64,000 nucleotides of DNA from Lunularia cruciata (GCA_948567375.1 OX419757.1:75151836-75215835); one strand, 5' to 3'; shown: positions 24,701 through 37,439, counted from the stretch's first letter. Notes: generated from the sequence alone by a model not told the origin. A program made the numbers and translations.

Positions 24701-25809
24701 ATCTATAGTGAATATTTAAATGTAATCTGCTTTTCAATTGAAACATATAAAATCTCAAACTCAACCATAAGAAATTTTCAATTTTTTGGAAGATATAAGT
24801 TTTTATTTTAAGTTTATAAGATAATTTCTTAGATATCTAAATGAAAAATTATAATATAAATGTAATTTATATGAAATGATAGTGCAATTACTATTTAACT
24901 TTGTTTAGTACTGTTTAGTAAGAGACTAGCATGATTGTAATAAAAAATTGATTTAAGTTCAATTTATACCTAGATTTTTTGATTTTAATAAATAATATTA
25001 TTATTCTAGAAAAATATTGAAAAAATTATTTCAGGTCAAGAGTTGAAATTTGATTTGATGTTAGATGGGTTAAATTAATTGGGATGCGCTAGACCAAGTT
25101 TGAACTTAGTTTGTTTTGATATTAATTACTGTGTGTTGGAGATTGTGTTTTTGTGAGGATATATATAGTGCATGAGTCTAACTTGAATTTCTTTTATATA
25201 TATACATGGTATTTTAATTTTTAATTTTTAATTTTATAATTAATGAATGTATTTTGATATACTTAAATTGAATAAAAAGAAATTTTAATCACTCAATGGC
25301 ACCTTTGTTCTAACTTAATGCAATTCAAGAAGACAATTTTCACTATAAAATGATACTTAGAAATCTACTACTTATTTACAAAATAGTGAAATAGGTTTAC
25401 AAATTATGAACATCCTGAGATAAAAAAAAACGGTTATATAAAGGACATCTAGTGATGGTTTGAATAGATATTACTTGATCTAAAAATATGTTTGTAAAAT
25501 ATTATTTTGTCATGATAATTAGTTCAGAAAAAACTAAAATATTTATCTTATTCTCTAGTGAAATTCTTGGAGAGAATATTATAAAGCTCTAGTAAAATCC
25601 TTCATAGAACATCTGAAATATAAATGCATACTTATAAGTATGATCTCAATAAAAGGAAACTTTTTATTTGATTGAAAAGTATTGGATTCATATTGATTAG
25701 CGCTGCAGTATAAGCATTTCTATTTGATCTAGATAATTTGCCTTTAAGCTCATGGGTCATATTTTCTCAAAGGGAGGACAACATACAAATTTAGATATTC
25801 GAGGATAAA

Positions 25810-26125
25810 ACTTCGAGCGAGATTAAAGACAAACCTGACGACCTTTCAGGGACTCGCGATTTTGGCGCCAACCGGATTGAACTCAGATCCACCAAACAAG
25901 TGCTCGAGCGTAAACTGAACTTTCTTGCCAGCAGAGGAAGGCCCGGCTTGCAGGGATTGGATTCTTTCCCAATGCCAGTGGAGCGGCTGGTGCGCCTGCA
26001 GCTCTATCGGATCTTCTTGCTCCCACCCGTCCCCCCCCATTCATCATCGTCTTTGGGGAGCTCGTCCGATTGGAAGGCAGAGGATGGTCTGCACACCGCC
26101 ACCATGAGAATGGCTCTAAAAGATT
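25810..26125. other. GC-richer island, possible exon fragment, not recognised
   Basis: The stretch stands out from its AT-rich flanks and is open in several frames: minus 26040-25846 (ending LFGGSEFNPVGAKIASP) and plus 25900-26133. Neither translation matches a family I recognise, and no start codon context or splice pair is convincing. It may be a gene fragment captured by a transposon or a relic exon. Confidence 0.35.
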
Positions 26126-26498
26126 TACCTTAGGTGATGTCTTTTCATGTATTTAATATCGCAATAATGAGAACAGTAACTTTAAGGAAGATATGCAGAC
26201 TCAAGTAATTTTAAAACGACTGGGATGTATTTGGGAATATTGAATAACATTTTTCTCTTCCAGTCAGTGCTCAAGTACTTTGGAAACGATTGGGATGTCT
26301 TGGGAAGTAACATCATTCTCTTCCAGTTAGTGCATACTAATTCCATTATTCTATATGTAAGATGGGTTTGATAAAGAAAGCTATTCATGACTAATTGTCG
26401 GATTTTTAAACATCTTTACCTCCAGCCACTAGACAATTCCCTTTGCATGGTGTGAGAAAGTTAGTAAGTACTCCTGAATAAAAAAGACCATCATAATT

Positions 26499-26504
<6 letters not shown>

Positions 26505-26559
<55 letters not shown>
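26505..26559. repeat. (AT)n microsatellite
   Basis: Uninterrupted AT dinucleotide run of about 55 bp, preceded by ACATACAT. Confidence 0.95.
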
Positions 26560-26562
<3 letters not shown>

Positions 26563-27066
26563 CATAGCGCTTAATTAATATAAAAACCTTATAAAAATTA
26601 ATATTTATTTTAGAGATATCTCTTTTTAATTATTTCATATAATTTGTATTTAAAAATTAAATAATCTCAGATTATACTAACAAGTGTTAAAGGAATATCA
26701 AGTACTAGAGAAGCTATGGACATAATCTTGTTAGATGTGCATTTGGAGTTTTAAAGTAAATAATGGCCTACTCATATATTATTGTAAAAGTCTATGAGGC
26801 TCATTGAGATACATATCTAAGAATTATTGCTTTTGGTAACTTGAAATAGTGAAATTTATAATGGAAAAGTGTACAAAAGACCAAAATAATATAAATTTAA
26901 CATGTCTTTAATTTATATAAAATATTATTATATTAAAATGTTGAACATCTTATTCGTTATAATGATTAGATCATCTTATAATTGGAGTCTAATTTACACT
27001 TCTATATTTGATATTTAAAAAATTTTGGTCTACTCAATTCTCTTTGTGATCATATAGTATTATATA

Positions 27067-28678
27067 GGGGAATTTTCATAAATGTGCCATTTAAACGTTA
27101 TTTGCAAAAATGGATGGATCATGGTTAAAAACTATCCACCAAGCTAACCCCAACCTCATGACCCAATGCATATTACTCATATTGTACGTGTCTTTATATA
27201 CTACTCTGGTTGCTCCAAGCGACAAGGCATAGTGATTGTGTCTGCATTTCTTGCAAACCACAACGTGCACTTGCTTGAGCCTACCTTCCATTACACGCTG
27301 CATATCCTCAACGCCTTGAATTTCACAACAAGAGGTGGCGCATGCGCTTGTGGCATTGTAGGCATGTCGTGCGCATCTTGTTGTGAGCATTGAAGTGACC
27401 TACCATCACGTTTTGTCAGCTATATGTTGCTTTGTTGTGGCCCTTAACCCCACATTGGCCAAATGTATATTGGTCTTCCGTTCTGACTTTGCCGCTTGAC
27501 CATAGCCTTTTTGATTTCAACCTTTCATGTAATGTTGTGCGGTTTGGACACACCAAATCAAAAGGAAGATCATTACATGAAATTGGCATCATCGATGTAC
27601 CGTAAGTGCAATACAAATCAATAGTTATGTAGGAGCTTGTTTAATGTCTTGAGGACAGGAGAACCTCCAAGAGAAATCCAGAAGAAGAACCACAAAGCTT
27701 AACACTCAAAACTCCTATGCACCAAAGGAGCACCTTATCTTTAGTATATAGCAAAGAGGATTCCCTAAAAGGAATCTCCACCCTTGGATCAAATACATAG
27801 ATTAGTGACATGTCAACAAGCTCTACCCTTAGATTAGTTGCATGCATGAGTGACATGTTGATTTAGGTCCTATCTAGTTGGTTAAACAAGCTATGACCAA
27901 AAGGAATCTTCATGTATGAATCTCAATATATCATGAGTGAGGTACTGTTTGAAAGCTCTGAATGAGACAAACAAGGAAGAGAGAAGGCAAGCTTTTTTTC
28001 CTTGGGGGAGAAGAAACCACACATTTTGAGGCCTAATTCATCTATTTAGGCCTCCAAAATTGGCTCTAAAGTTTTCAAGGTATTTTTGACTCTTGCTCTA
28101 TTAATAAAAATACTCTTTTGGTGATACCTCTATCTAATCTACTTAGTTCATCATGTATAACATCCTTCCAGATGTTACCAAGACAATTTTCTGTTCTAGA
28201 TAAGATGTCTAGCTATTGGTATTACAACTTGCAATAAAAGATGTAGATGCAAGCCCTACTTTGGCAATTACACCAACAGCATGGATGCGAGGGAATTGAT
28301 ATTCTTCAAAAGCTTTGCAATTGCAGGTTTGGGACTCAAGATCCACAATTTTTTTGCTTTTTTTGGCTGGTTTTTATTACCTCCAAACCAAGAAGTGAGA
28401 ACTATACTACTTAATATTGCTGGCCCTTGCGTTTCAATTCATTTTAGCATCCCATTGTGGATTCTGGGATGGTTGTGTTGACTTGTGCAAACATTGAGGT
28501 TCTGAGTTCTACAGGAGAGACAATATAGTGCAATGAAAGGTGGAATAGGTGGCTATCCATGAGATTGCCCAATTTTGCAAATAAAACTCTAGGATGAGCC
28601 CAATTTTGCAAATAAAATTTGAAATCTGCCATTTTTTGCAATTAAAATTTAAAAATGGCCCGTTTATGAAAATTCCCC
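27067..28678 (-). mobile_element. MULE-like DNA transposon relic with terminal inverted repeats
   Basis: The outer ends are inverted repeats: the left begins GGGGAATTTTCATAAA and the right reads the same on the minus strand, followed on both sides by a GCCATTT and TTGCAAAAA pattern. The minus-strand interior carries a zinc-knuckle-like C-terminal motif of Mutator transposases, FGQCGVKGHNKATY near 27465-27420, with the last cysteine changed to tyrosine. The catalytic core is not present. A solo LTR (27638-28226) is nested inside. The A+T-rich right end holds two more copies of an AATTTTGCAAATAAAA unit. Confidence 0.7.
27638..28226. mobile_element. Second solo LTR of the 7657-8393 family
   Basis: Starts TGTTTAATGTCTTGAGGACA and ends GGTATTACA. 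It shares CCAAAGGAGCA, CATGTCAACAAGCTCTACCC, TTGAGGCCTAATTCATC and ACATCCTTCCAGATGTTACC with the first copy. It lacks the internal duplication of that copy. No clear target-site duplication was seen. Confidence 0.8.
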
Positions 28679-30994
28679 AAATAATTTTTCTTATGAAAAT
28701 TTGAATAGTCAAGAAAATATAACTTAAACCTATGTAATGCATCTATAGTAGTTGGAATATGAAGAGATAACTGATTATATTAAAGTATAGTATTGTAATT
28801 ACTGAAAAAGATGTCCCTATCAGATGAATTTCTTTAAAATATTGTAGGACTAGTGAGGAAATATATTTGGTAGAAATCAGATTTCAGAACTAAATATCTA
28901 AATTTTTGCCCATAGTAGTAAAGCAAGAATTCAATTCTTATGGATATGTTTATTTTTCAAATCATATAAAGTAAATCAACCATATTTGAAGGATTAAATA
29001 TCCTGAATTTTTATTTTTACTTGGCTTTAATTTGGATCAAAATTTTCATTATATAGTTAAGCGATAATTTGTAAAAGCAACATCAAACATACGTAAGAAA
29101 AATACCTAGCTAATACCTTTCCTCCTCCTTGATCTTATTAACTACATACAAGAGAAGATAATTTAAGGTCTAAAGCTATGTTGTATGTAATTAAACTCCA
29201 TTTACTAGCGTAGCATTAATATTTGCTAATCTCTTTTTTCCTTATAAACATTTAAAAAATATCTCTACTATTGCTATAGATTTCATAGGTTTTTACTATA
29301 TTTAAAATAATTTTTTTTATCTTTGATGTTAATAAACATATACTCTCATATTCATTAATACATGAAAAGAATTCAATTCAATACTAAATCCATTGTAGTC
29401 CATGTCTTGTGTTTTTTTGTTTATTTTTGACATACCAATACTAGATTGGAGGTTCAGTTTTGAGTATATAATATCATCAATAGTATGTTTTGACGTACTT
29501 TAATGTTACCATATTAAAAAATGAGTCTAAAATCCTTACTATGTACTATACTCATTTAACTCATATTTATATGAACTTTAGTGCAAAAATTGATTCATAG
29601 ATCTCCTTTACATATTCTTTATATGAATTGACTTCTTAAGGATATTGTTTTTGATAATAATATAAATTATGAAATATTTTTATGGTAAGATAAATGATTA
29701 AAAGGTTAATGATTTTTAAAAGGAATGTTTTTAAGAGAGTATAGAATGTAAAGTGATTACATTATCAAGTGATGGCAAAAATAAAATAAAATTCACAGTT
29801 ATATTGATGCAAAGATAGAATTTATCATTTTTGTTGATAAATCAGAATTAAAAGGAAAATAAACCCTGTATAAGAACAAGTGTCGTATTTTAATATTTTA
29901 GAAATAATATTTATTTATAATCCATATATTACTATTTGAATAATATGCATTAATATATTTTTGTTGATCTAGATTTTCATTTTGATAGTAGCTTTTAGAT
30001 ATTTCATAAAATCACAATATCTTAAAATTTTAATATTATCTCTAAAAGATATACACAAGTGAAAATCTCTTATAAAAGGACATAACATACTAAATAATAA
30101 CACTCTCCCTAAAATGAAGATTGATCAAAGCTTTGGAGATTGTAATGTCTATATTTATCTAGTGTATTTTTAGAATATAAATTAAATATATAATTTTATA
30201 AATAAATATTTAACCATTAAATTTATAAAATAATAATCAATATATTTAAAGATTATATTTACTTATGAATATCACTCCTATATCAACTATATAATTTTCT
30301 TTCAAATATATACTTATATAAAATTTTACTTGCAAATATACAATTTTATAGATTAAACATCAAATTACACATTGCATTTAAAAATTTGTACCGTTTCAAT
30401 TAGAAAAACTGAAAATGAAAAAAAAATCCTAACACTATAGCAAAATTTTCTGTACTTGATTTGTTATAATTTAGAAATTTAATTTGTTATAATTATTTTA
30501 ATGATCAATTTTATATTAACAAAAATATTTATCAGATATTATTTCACTGGTAAATTTACACATTAAAAATTACTTATAATTATAGTAACATTTTTTAGAT
30601 TAATATTGGGGATTGTTGAATACAAATAGAAGATATATTATAAGAAGTTATTATGATTTACTGTAGTTATTCTTATGGACATTATGAAACAATCATCAGT
30701 ATCTTATAAGATATTTTGAATATCATAGCATATATATATATATATATATATAGTTACATTGTTGATAGACATCACTTCTCTAAAATGGTCTTAAAAATGA
30801 TAAAATGATATCTTCACTTTCCTATTATCCTACCTCTACAAAATTGTAGGATTCATGTTTCCATATCACATCTAAGGATATAATCCATATCCAGTACTCT
30901 AAAGCTTCTTTCTTCTCCCCTCTTTCTTTGAGAGATTTCCTACTCTCGGGTTGACTCTCTGATCCTCTATACCTTTCCAGGTTTGTATTTTATT
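28679..30994. other. AT-rich intergenic DNA, no gene recognised
   Basis: Extremely AT-rich, with a short (TA)n run near 30730-30752. No coding or RNA feature was identified. Confidence 0.5.
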
Positions 30995-31085
30995 TTGAGT
31001 GCGACCAAGAGTGAAAACAAGTAGCAGGGAAGACCCATCAAGGAAAAGATAAAGGGGGGTAAAATGGGGCTAAGCCTCAATTCAT
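30995..31085 (-). repeat. Retroposon 3' tail, copy 3
   Basis: The minus strand reads GAGGCTTAGCCCCATTTTAC, then a C-run, CCTTGATGGGTCTTCCCTG and GGTCGCACTC. It is a diverged copy of the 4895-5085 tail. Confidence 0.72.
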
Positions 31086-31391
31086 ACTCAAAGCTCCAGG
31101 CTTTTACATTGATTCTCTATTTTGATTCCAGTTTTTACATTGTTGCATTATATATCTTCTATCTTATTTGCATTCAATGAGGTTTGGATCTCCCGTTTCC
31201 AAGGAGGCTTCTGTCCTCATTTCTCTATATCTTACCCTACAAAATTGTAAATGTTATAGTACTTATTTTTCATTTCATATCTTTAATTATATATCGAAAT
31301 CACAAAGGTGAAAACTCAGATTACTGAACATTGAATGAACCTCAAACATCACTCTGTCTAAATGTATAACTTATACATTCACTCTGTTTTT

Positions 31392-31415
31392 TTCCTACGC
31401 GGTCGTCCTTTCTTT
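31392..31415 (+). repeat. Retroposon 3' tail, copy 4 (terminal 24 bp)
   Basis: CCTACGCGGTCGTCCTTTC matches only the last bases of the tail. It is either a very short 5'-truncated insertion or a chance fragment. Confidence 0.55.
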
Positions 31416-32230
31416 CTTTATGGTAAGAAATCATCTTCCAATCGTGTCTATTTATGACGAGACTTCCACTCCTACTACAATACCCACTAAACTCCATCCT
31501 ACAATATTTCGTATTTTAATTTTCAGTATAGATCACATAAACGGATTAAATCCCTTTAGATACTGTCTTTTTGATTAAATCTCAAAAAGATTATACAGTA
31601 ACTAGCCTATGTACTTTTATTTTGGTTATAAACGGTACTGATCCCTTTAAATACTGCCTTTCTGATTAGATATCAAAACAATTATACAGTAAATAGCTTA
31701 TGTACTTTTGTTTTGATTATGTGTCATTAATATTTCTATAAGTGTATATAGTGTTAGATCCACGATTTATGGATTTCTTGTTATCTATAAGATAAGACCG
31801 AAATATGCATTTGTAAACACAAAAAGTTAGAAGTTTTTAGCCAATCATGTCTCTTGTGATTTAAAACAATTTTTGTCAATTTTCAAGATCAAATTACTTT
31901 ACAGGTTGCTATATTCCGGTATTAATACAATGTAAATTGTAATATTATTTAAATAAAAAATTCTTGAGAGTCCTAAATTCATAATGAACCACAGTACAAA
32001 TATTTCAAGTGATTTAAACTCTAAAATTGAAGATAGTCTTGTTGAAGTAAATTCAAAACTCACCGCACAAAAAAATCAATCACAAAAAAGAAAAGAAAAA
32101 GAAAAAATAATAATTAATCCCTTTTAATTTCTAGAATTAAAATTAATAACTTAGATATAAAAAATGTATCTATCTATATACATATATATTTCATTCTATT
32201 TATATATAATATCAAAATAAAGTTTAGCTG

Positions 32231-32354
32231 ATTATGTGAATGTAGGGGCCTAGCTCCGTTTTACCTCTCTTTCCTCTCCCTTATACGGCTTGATGGGGTC
32301 ATCCGATCCCTCATGTGTTCTACGCTGTAGCTTTTTTCTCAATTGTGTGAATGT
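32231..32354 (+). mobile_element. 5'-truncated retroposon copy 5 with target-site duplication
   Basis: The insert 32244-32341 reads GGGGCCTAGCTCCGTTTTAC, CTCCCTTATACGGCTTGATG, CCTCATGTGTTCTACGCTG and TAGCTTTTTTC, the tail of the 4895-5085 family. It is flanked by 13-bp direct repeats ATTATGTGAATGT (32231-32243) and ATTGTGTGAATGT (32342-32354), which differ at one base. That is the footprint of target-primed reverse transcription. Confidence 0.82.
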
Positions 32355-32402
32355 TACTACTATGTGTTCTTAAGAAGCTTTTGGATTTCAAATCCAAACT
32401 TG

Positions 32403-32439
32403 TTACATAAAATTTGATTAGTAATCAAATTTTATGTAA
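32403..32439. repeat. Perfect 18-bp inverted repeat with 1-nt centre
   Basis: The left arm is TTACATAAAATTTGATTA (32403-32420) and the right arm its exact reverse complement (32422-32439). Short TTGGATTTCAAA repeats surround it (32370-32490). Confidence 0.92.
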
Positions 32440-33130
32440 ATAATAACTTCAAATAAATCCAAACTTCTTTTGGATCTTTTGGATTTCAAAGATCTTATTT
32501 GACTCTTATACACAGTTCATAATGTTAATACTGCATACTACTACTAATGTTTTTGCATAAAGTGAATGGTATTATAGATAATATCTATATGAATGCTTTC
32601 GGATAGAGATAACACCTCATTTAAATTTCTCTTGGACTGCGGTGCTGCCTCGAGACGGTTTAATTCATCGAAATCGGGATGTCCATGTTGCATGTCGACG
32701 GGTGTGGACGGCGCAGCGTCAAGTAACTGCGCAATCCGTTACCAGTAACCACCGTTTCAGGTTGTTAGTCGCGGAGCATCCAGAACAAGAAGCTCCGTTG
32801 TTTCTTCCAGCGCCTGACACTTCGTGGCTTCGTGAATCTCTTGGTTATTAGTTCGTTGTTCCTGCGGCATCTCGATCTTGCAATAAGCTTGGCTTCATCG
32901 GCAGATGATTGAGTAGTCATTGAGACTTAAAAAGGCTTTCCTTCGCCAGTCGAGGGTAATGCAGCTCAAGGAGTCCCTGTAGTTCATGGAGACTTGAAGT
33001 CAGAATCGAGAGTACGTACAGTGAGCGCTGAAACCCAAGGAAATGGACTGAGGAGCCGTTAATTTGCAGCTCCTACTGGAGTTCATCCACCGTCGGACTG
33101 TTGATTTGAGGCACGTGGTGGATCGCAACG

Positions 33131-33931
33131 GTAAGTTTCGCTGCGTTTCCGAACTTGAAGCTTCTCTTTAGGCTAACTTCTAGTACCCTGTATTAGAACT
33201 GATAGTCGATCCCCTATCGACTGCCCTGAAAGAAACGACTGAAGTTCCACGAAGACAATGTCGACGTTCTGTCGAACGGCCAATATTATCGTACTACTAT
33301 TACGAGTTGCTTGTGCTGATGTTAATCATGCGTTCCCTCGAGAGGAGGATGTCACACGAGAGGAAATGAAAAGATTCCCCAGTTTATGAAGAGACTGTTC
33401 TCTTTGACGCCCAAGAAAACGTGAAACTTCACTAGCAAGATATATGGACAAGGAGCTCGCGGGTGCGTGAAATTGCCGGAACGGCGTTGACCTCAGAGGA
33501 ACACAGTCGATTTAGCTTTTTGGCCGTGCGCTCTGTGCACTGCCGCCAAAACTTGTGTACAACAAATGGTACCAGCAGATGCACTTTATCTAGCCCATAA
33601 AAGTATTCCTGATTCCAACCAAATTACAATTATGAACAACTTAGTCTCAACAAACCCTGTCCTGGCGAGCCCAGGAAAAGACTATGGATGGCTGCAGTTA
33701 CCACCTTAAATTCGTGTGTGCAGATTTGGAGAGTCCTATTAAACACCTGACTGCTGTTGGTCGTCCTCCTTTCACGAGATGACTAATCGCAGCTATAGTC
33801 TTTGGAAAGGAGTTGAGAAAGAAAGTTTGCAGAGCTAAAGAGGCTTGCCAGCAGCTGAACAGATTAGGAATTCACTGATCGCTGAACAACGGGTTCTCTA
33901 ACATCATGCAAATTTTATGGTTATGTTGCAG
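33131..33931 (+). other. Likely 5'-UTR intron of the lipocalin gene
   Basis: A good donor (CAACG|GTAAGTTT, intron starting 33131) and an acceptor (ATGTTGCAG|G, ending 33931) bracket about 800 bp just before the coding start. The region 32640-33130 is GC-richer than its upstream flank and fits a promoter/5'-UTR. This is inference from splice consensus only. Confidence 0.5.
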
Positions 33932-33950
33932 GGTACGAACGAAGGAAGGG

Positions 33951-35255
33951 ATGGTGTCGAGAATGAGAAAAACAGTGATCCTTGTTTCAGTGATTATACT
34001 GAGCACTGTCAGGTTCGGCGCTCAGGGAGGTATTTTGGAAGATTACAGCTCTGCATTTTGTCTAAAAGCACCAAACCTGTCCAAATGTCCATCACCCCCA
34101 ACTTTCGATCTCGTTGACATCAGCGCTTTCGCGGGCAAATGGTACGAGATTGGCAGCACCGCACAATTCAAATTTAATCACGAAGCTGGATTGGCTTGTA
34201 TGACAACAAACTACACGGTAATGACCTCTGCTAGTTTCTGGGGGCCCAAAACTACGAACTTCTCCGTCGTTGACAAGGGTCTCAAAGCGATCGGAAGCCT
34301 CGGAACGTTTGGAGTAAAGCAAATCAATACATATGCAAAAGGACTCTGCCAGAACGCTCGTGACATTTGCAACCTGCTGTCCGCCAACAGCAATATAGAC
34401 AAAGCTCTATCGTCCATGTCCACAGTTGTTGGAAAAATCTTCCTGCTGCATGGGGTGGAAGCAACGACGCTCAAACAAGCCAAAACCGCCATAGGTTCAG
34501 CCATAAAAGCCATAAACGTGGCTTTGATTTCGCTTTCGAAGAACGTTACGCAAATTCAGTACGTGACCGCGAAGCTTAGCCAAGCAGATGGTGAAAGCAA
34601 GGACAAAGCGGGTGAGCTAATCAACGTCACAATGAAGGCTGGTAACGTGGAGAAAGACATCCAAGCTGCAGTGAGTGCCATTGCCGATGCCCGTGGCCAG
34701 ATCATACGAGTCGCAGCAAAGCTCGTACTCGTTGGGGGAGTTGATTCGGCCATCAAAGCAGTTCCAGATCTTGGAAATGCGGTATTTTCACTAGCTGCTG
34801 CTGAGAACGCCATACTTGCTCTGGCAGGACAGATGCGATTAACTTCTATCGGGATTTCCGCTATGTCGGGTTTGATTTCACTGGACACTACAAAACCAGA
34901 AGGCTATGCTAGTGGTGTTCCATTCTCAGCTGTTCAGAACTCGTCTTATGCCGGTAGATTTGATGCCAGCTACTTATCAACGAAGACCCCATATTTAGTT
35001 CTGTCAGTAGACGGCTTTCCCGTTATGGGTTACAATGCCGCTCTACTTTATACCTGCAGTGACGGAGTCGCTGGTTCTCGTTACAATCAAGGTCTTTTCA
35101 TCATAGGTAGGGCTCCAACCTTAGCACAGTCAGTGATTGACCGGTTCATGAGTGTGGCTAATTACCATGGAATTAGTACTGACTGTGACGATCCTTTCCT
35201 TTACACAGTGCAAACTGCAGAAATGTGTACTAACACGTCGTACATCCTTCAGTGA
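33951..35255 (+). CDS. Secreted lipocalin-like protein with large helical insertion
   Basis: 434 residues from the ATG at 33951. An upstream in-frame ATG (33906) lies before a probable acceptor (TTGCAG at 33926-33931), so it is probably intronic. Residues 5-26 look like a cleavable signal peptide (basic MRK, then VILVSVIILS). Residues 52-110 carry the lipocalin start (FAGKWYEIGSTAQF at 60-73) and the next strands, LACMTTNYTV. Residues about 322-434 carry the closing half (TPYLVLSVDGF, YNAALLYTC, FIIGRAPTLAQSVIDRF), as in apolipoprotein D and bacterial Blc. Between them lie about 200 residues, about 115-320, rich in Ala, Lys, Ile and Val and predicted helical, which ordinary lipocalins of 160-190 residues lack. 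Several N-x-S/T sequons fit secretion. The ligand is unknown; a small hydrophobic molecule is typical of the family. No intron is evident in the coding part. Confidence 0.85.
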   Translation: MVSRMRKTVILVSVIILSTVRFGAQGGILEDYSSAFCLKAPNLSKCPSPPTFDLVDISAFAGKWYEIGSTAQFKFNHEAGLACMTTNYTVMTSASFWGPKTTNFSVVDKGLKAIGSLGTFGVKQINTYAKGLCQNARDICNLLSANSNIDKALSSMSTVVGKIFLLHGVEATTLKQAKTAIGSAIKAINVALISLSKNVTQIQYVTAKLSQADGESKDKAGELINVTMKAGNVEKDIQAAVSAIADARGQIIRVAAKLVLVGGVDSAIKAVPDLGNAVFSLAAAENAILALAGQMRLTSIGISAMSGLISLDTTKPEGYASGVPFSAVQNSSYAGRFDASYLSTKTPYLVLSVDGFPVMGYNAALLYTCSDGVAGSRYNQGLFIIGRAPTLAQSVIDRFMSVANYHGISTDCDDPFLYTVQTAEMCTNTSYILQ

Positions 35256-37439
35256 TGCCTTTAGGACTAGTCTCTAGCATAAAGTTACCCCTGCTGCTCC
35301 ACGAAGATCAGTAAACATAGAAGAATCTCAGCTTCTAGGTGCATCGCCAATATTGGCGATTGGAGTCACAGCTAAAGTTCGGGCTGACGTATGAGAAATA
35401 TCATACAACGTAAATGTGCAAATTATATGAAAGGTTTCATCTGTCCAGCAACAAAAGGATAGGCTGCAGCGATAGTGGAAAGGATTGAGTTGTAGCATGA
35501 TTGTGATTTAAAAGCTACTTGCAACAAGAGGGAAGTACATATATCAAACTTGGTCAGCAGAAATTTCCTCCGCAAGTGATCAGAACAAACCACGAAACTT
35601 GAGGCGGAATCCGGAAGTGACAATTAATGTTGACAGTTCGCTCCTCCGCCAACAGATCTCATAGTGATCATCCGTGCTGTAAGCCTCTTGATTATATAAG
35701 CTGCTGGAATTTACACACTAAGCTCATTAGTACCCTCTGTCTAAAAAGAATAATTTCTTATACAACATCATCGATACAAGCTACGGCTAATGATGCGGTG
35801 CACGAAGATTCTTGCAGGTCCGTCTCCAATTTGAAGGTTTTGCGTACAGGTGCATGCCGATTCTATGTTTACCTGTATCTGTGATCAGATCAGCAGCAAG
35901 GTGTTTAACTTGATTTGCTCACCTGATATGTGCGGTTGGTCTATTTATTGCATTGTTAAAATCATCTTCATTCTCCTAAAAATTTCCAAGAGAAGCTACT
36001 TCCAACAGTGAATGACGAGCGTTCTGGCAAGGAATTTCGTTTCGCCATGCCCAAAGGCGAATCTGTGAATGCGAATGCAAATGCGAAGCAGCAGCAGGCT
36101 CCTCATAAAGAGCAGTCGATTTTACAAAACTCACAGATAGCACTTAATCCTCCTCGGTGCGGGAATGTTCGAGAATGTGTGATTCTCGAACACCTTCTGG
36201 CATAAGTAACTTGTCGCACTTCAGACATTGTTGGTCTGGACACCATGTGAAATGAGTTACAGGTCGTGGGCCGGTTACCACATGGTGTGGACCTTCTAGA
36301 TTCTGAGGATTGCGTTACATCACAAGAGTATCAATTAGGATGGGTTTCATCTTGCTCTGAAGTGCTTGACCGATACTAGACCATGGAAGCGAAAGAAAAT
36401 CAGAGTTCGGTGAGTACTGTGACTCACAGACAACGTACTACCTCATGGATTTCAGGATGCCAAGATCAGAGAGAATACTTCCCCCCACCTCCACACTCGC
36501 AGGGGCTCGTCCAGGATGTTGTAACTTGTAAGTTTTCACCTTCCCTCATGACCCCAATGCATAGTAATGGTGAGAAGGGAACCAAATGCCATATTCCCTC
36601 ATGACCCCAATGCATAGTAATCGTGAGAAAGGAACCAAATGCCATAGAGAACGGTAATGCCATAGATTCTCCATATGGCCTCGTAGGGGAAGCCAAACAA
36701 AAGTGAGCCACATCACAAGCCATATCACAAAGCACTCAACTCATAATTGGCGAGTCACAAGTTCAACTCATGCTATTTTATAAACTTTTAGATTTTGGAT
36801 CATTATTCTCATCTGAAGTATATAAGTAACAGCAGATCTCTTTAAGATATACTCATGAAAGAAGTATATTGAGAGAGAATAAGTATGCAGTGTTCTCATG
36901 TATACTGGTTTTGTAACCTTGCCATCAAGCAAATTTTTGATTCTCTCACGTACAACCAAAAGGAAACGACTGGATAAAACACCTTGACTGACAAGTAACA
37001 TCGCATTCACGATTCACTATCAACTATCCAATCAGTATCACCAGAGTCGGGTAGTATTACTCATTAACATCTCGTTTATTCGTGCTAATAATGAAGATTG
37101 ATGAGTAAATAATCACAATTTGTTGAATCTTCCTTTTGATTGGTAGCCTTAGTACTTAAGGTCGATTCAGTACTCACGTAACTTTTCTGAGCTAGTCCGT
37201 ATGTTGTGCTATGGAGAAGCAGCAAACATTATCATTGGTTCTCCTCTCACATCGTAGACCTTCCATTCAATGTTTAATGAGCTCTTCCCTAGACCACTTT
37301 AAGTTGTGATAGAGTGGAAACTATATCGAGACAAGGTACGCATCGAAACAAGGACATATATACTGGTGAAAATGCATTTTAACACTTAAATGTTAATGAC
37401 ATTTGGACTAATTGGGACCATTATTCCAGAAGACCAGGC
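35256..37439. other. Intergenic DNA, no gene recognised
   Basis: No conserved frame was found. It contains an 18-bp perfect palindrome (35343-35360, centre CCAATATTGG) just downstream of the lipocalin stop, and a 53-bp tandem duplication at 36541-36593 and 36594-36646 beginning TTCCCTCATGACCCCAATGC. Confidence 0.55.
36541..36646. repeat. Two-copy 53-bp tandem duplication
   Basis: Adjacent units start TTCCCTCATGACCCCAATGC at 36541 and 36594 and differ at two positions. Confidence 0.92.

Larger units (their letters stand above)
24701..27066. other. AT-rich intergenic DNA with a GC-richer island and an (AT)n tract
   Basis: Mostly AT-rich. 25810-26125 is distinctly GC-richer (see separate entry). 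26201-26270 and 26271-26335 are diverged tandem copies of about 70 bp starting TCAAGTA. 26505-26559 is a long (AT)n microsatellite. Confidence 0.6.

Noticed and set aside
35343..35360. 18-bp palindrome just after the lipocalin gene as a terminator
   Set aside because: Plant genes are not terminated by simple hairpins. A similar word occurs near 48110, so it is at most a short shared motif.
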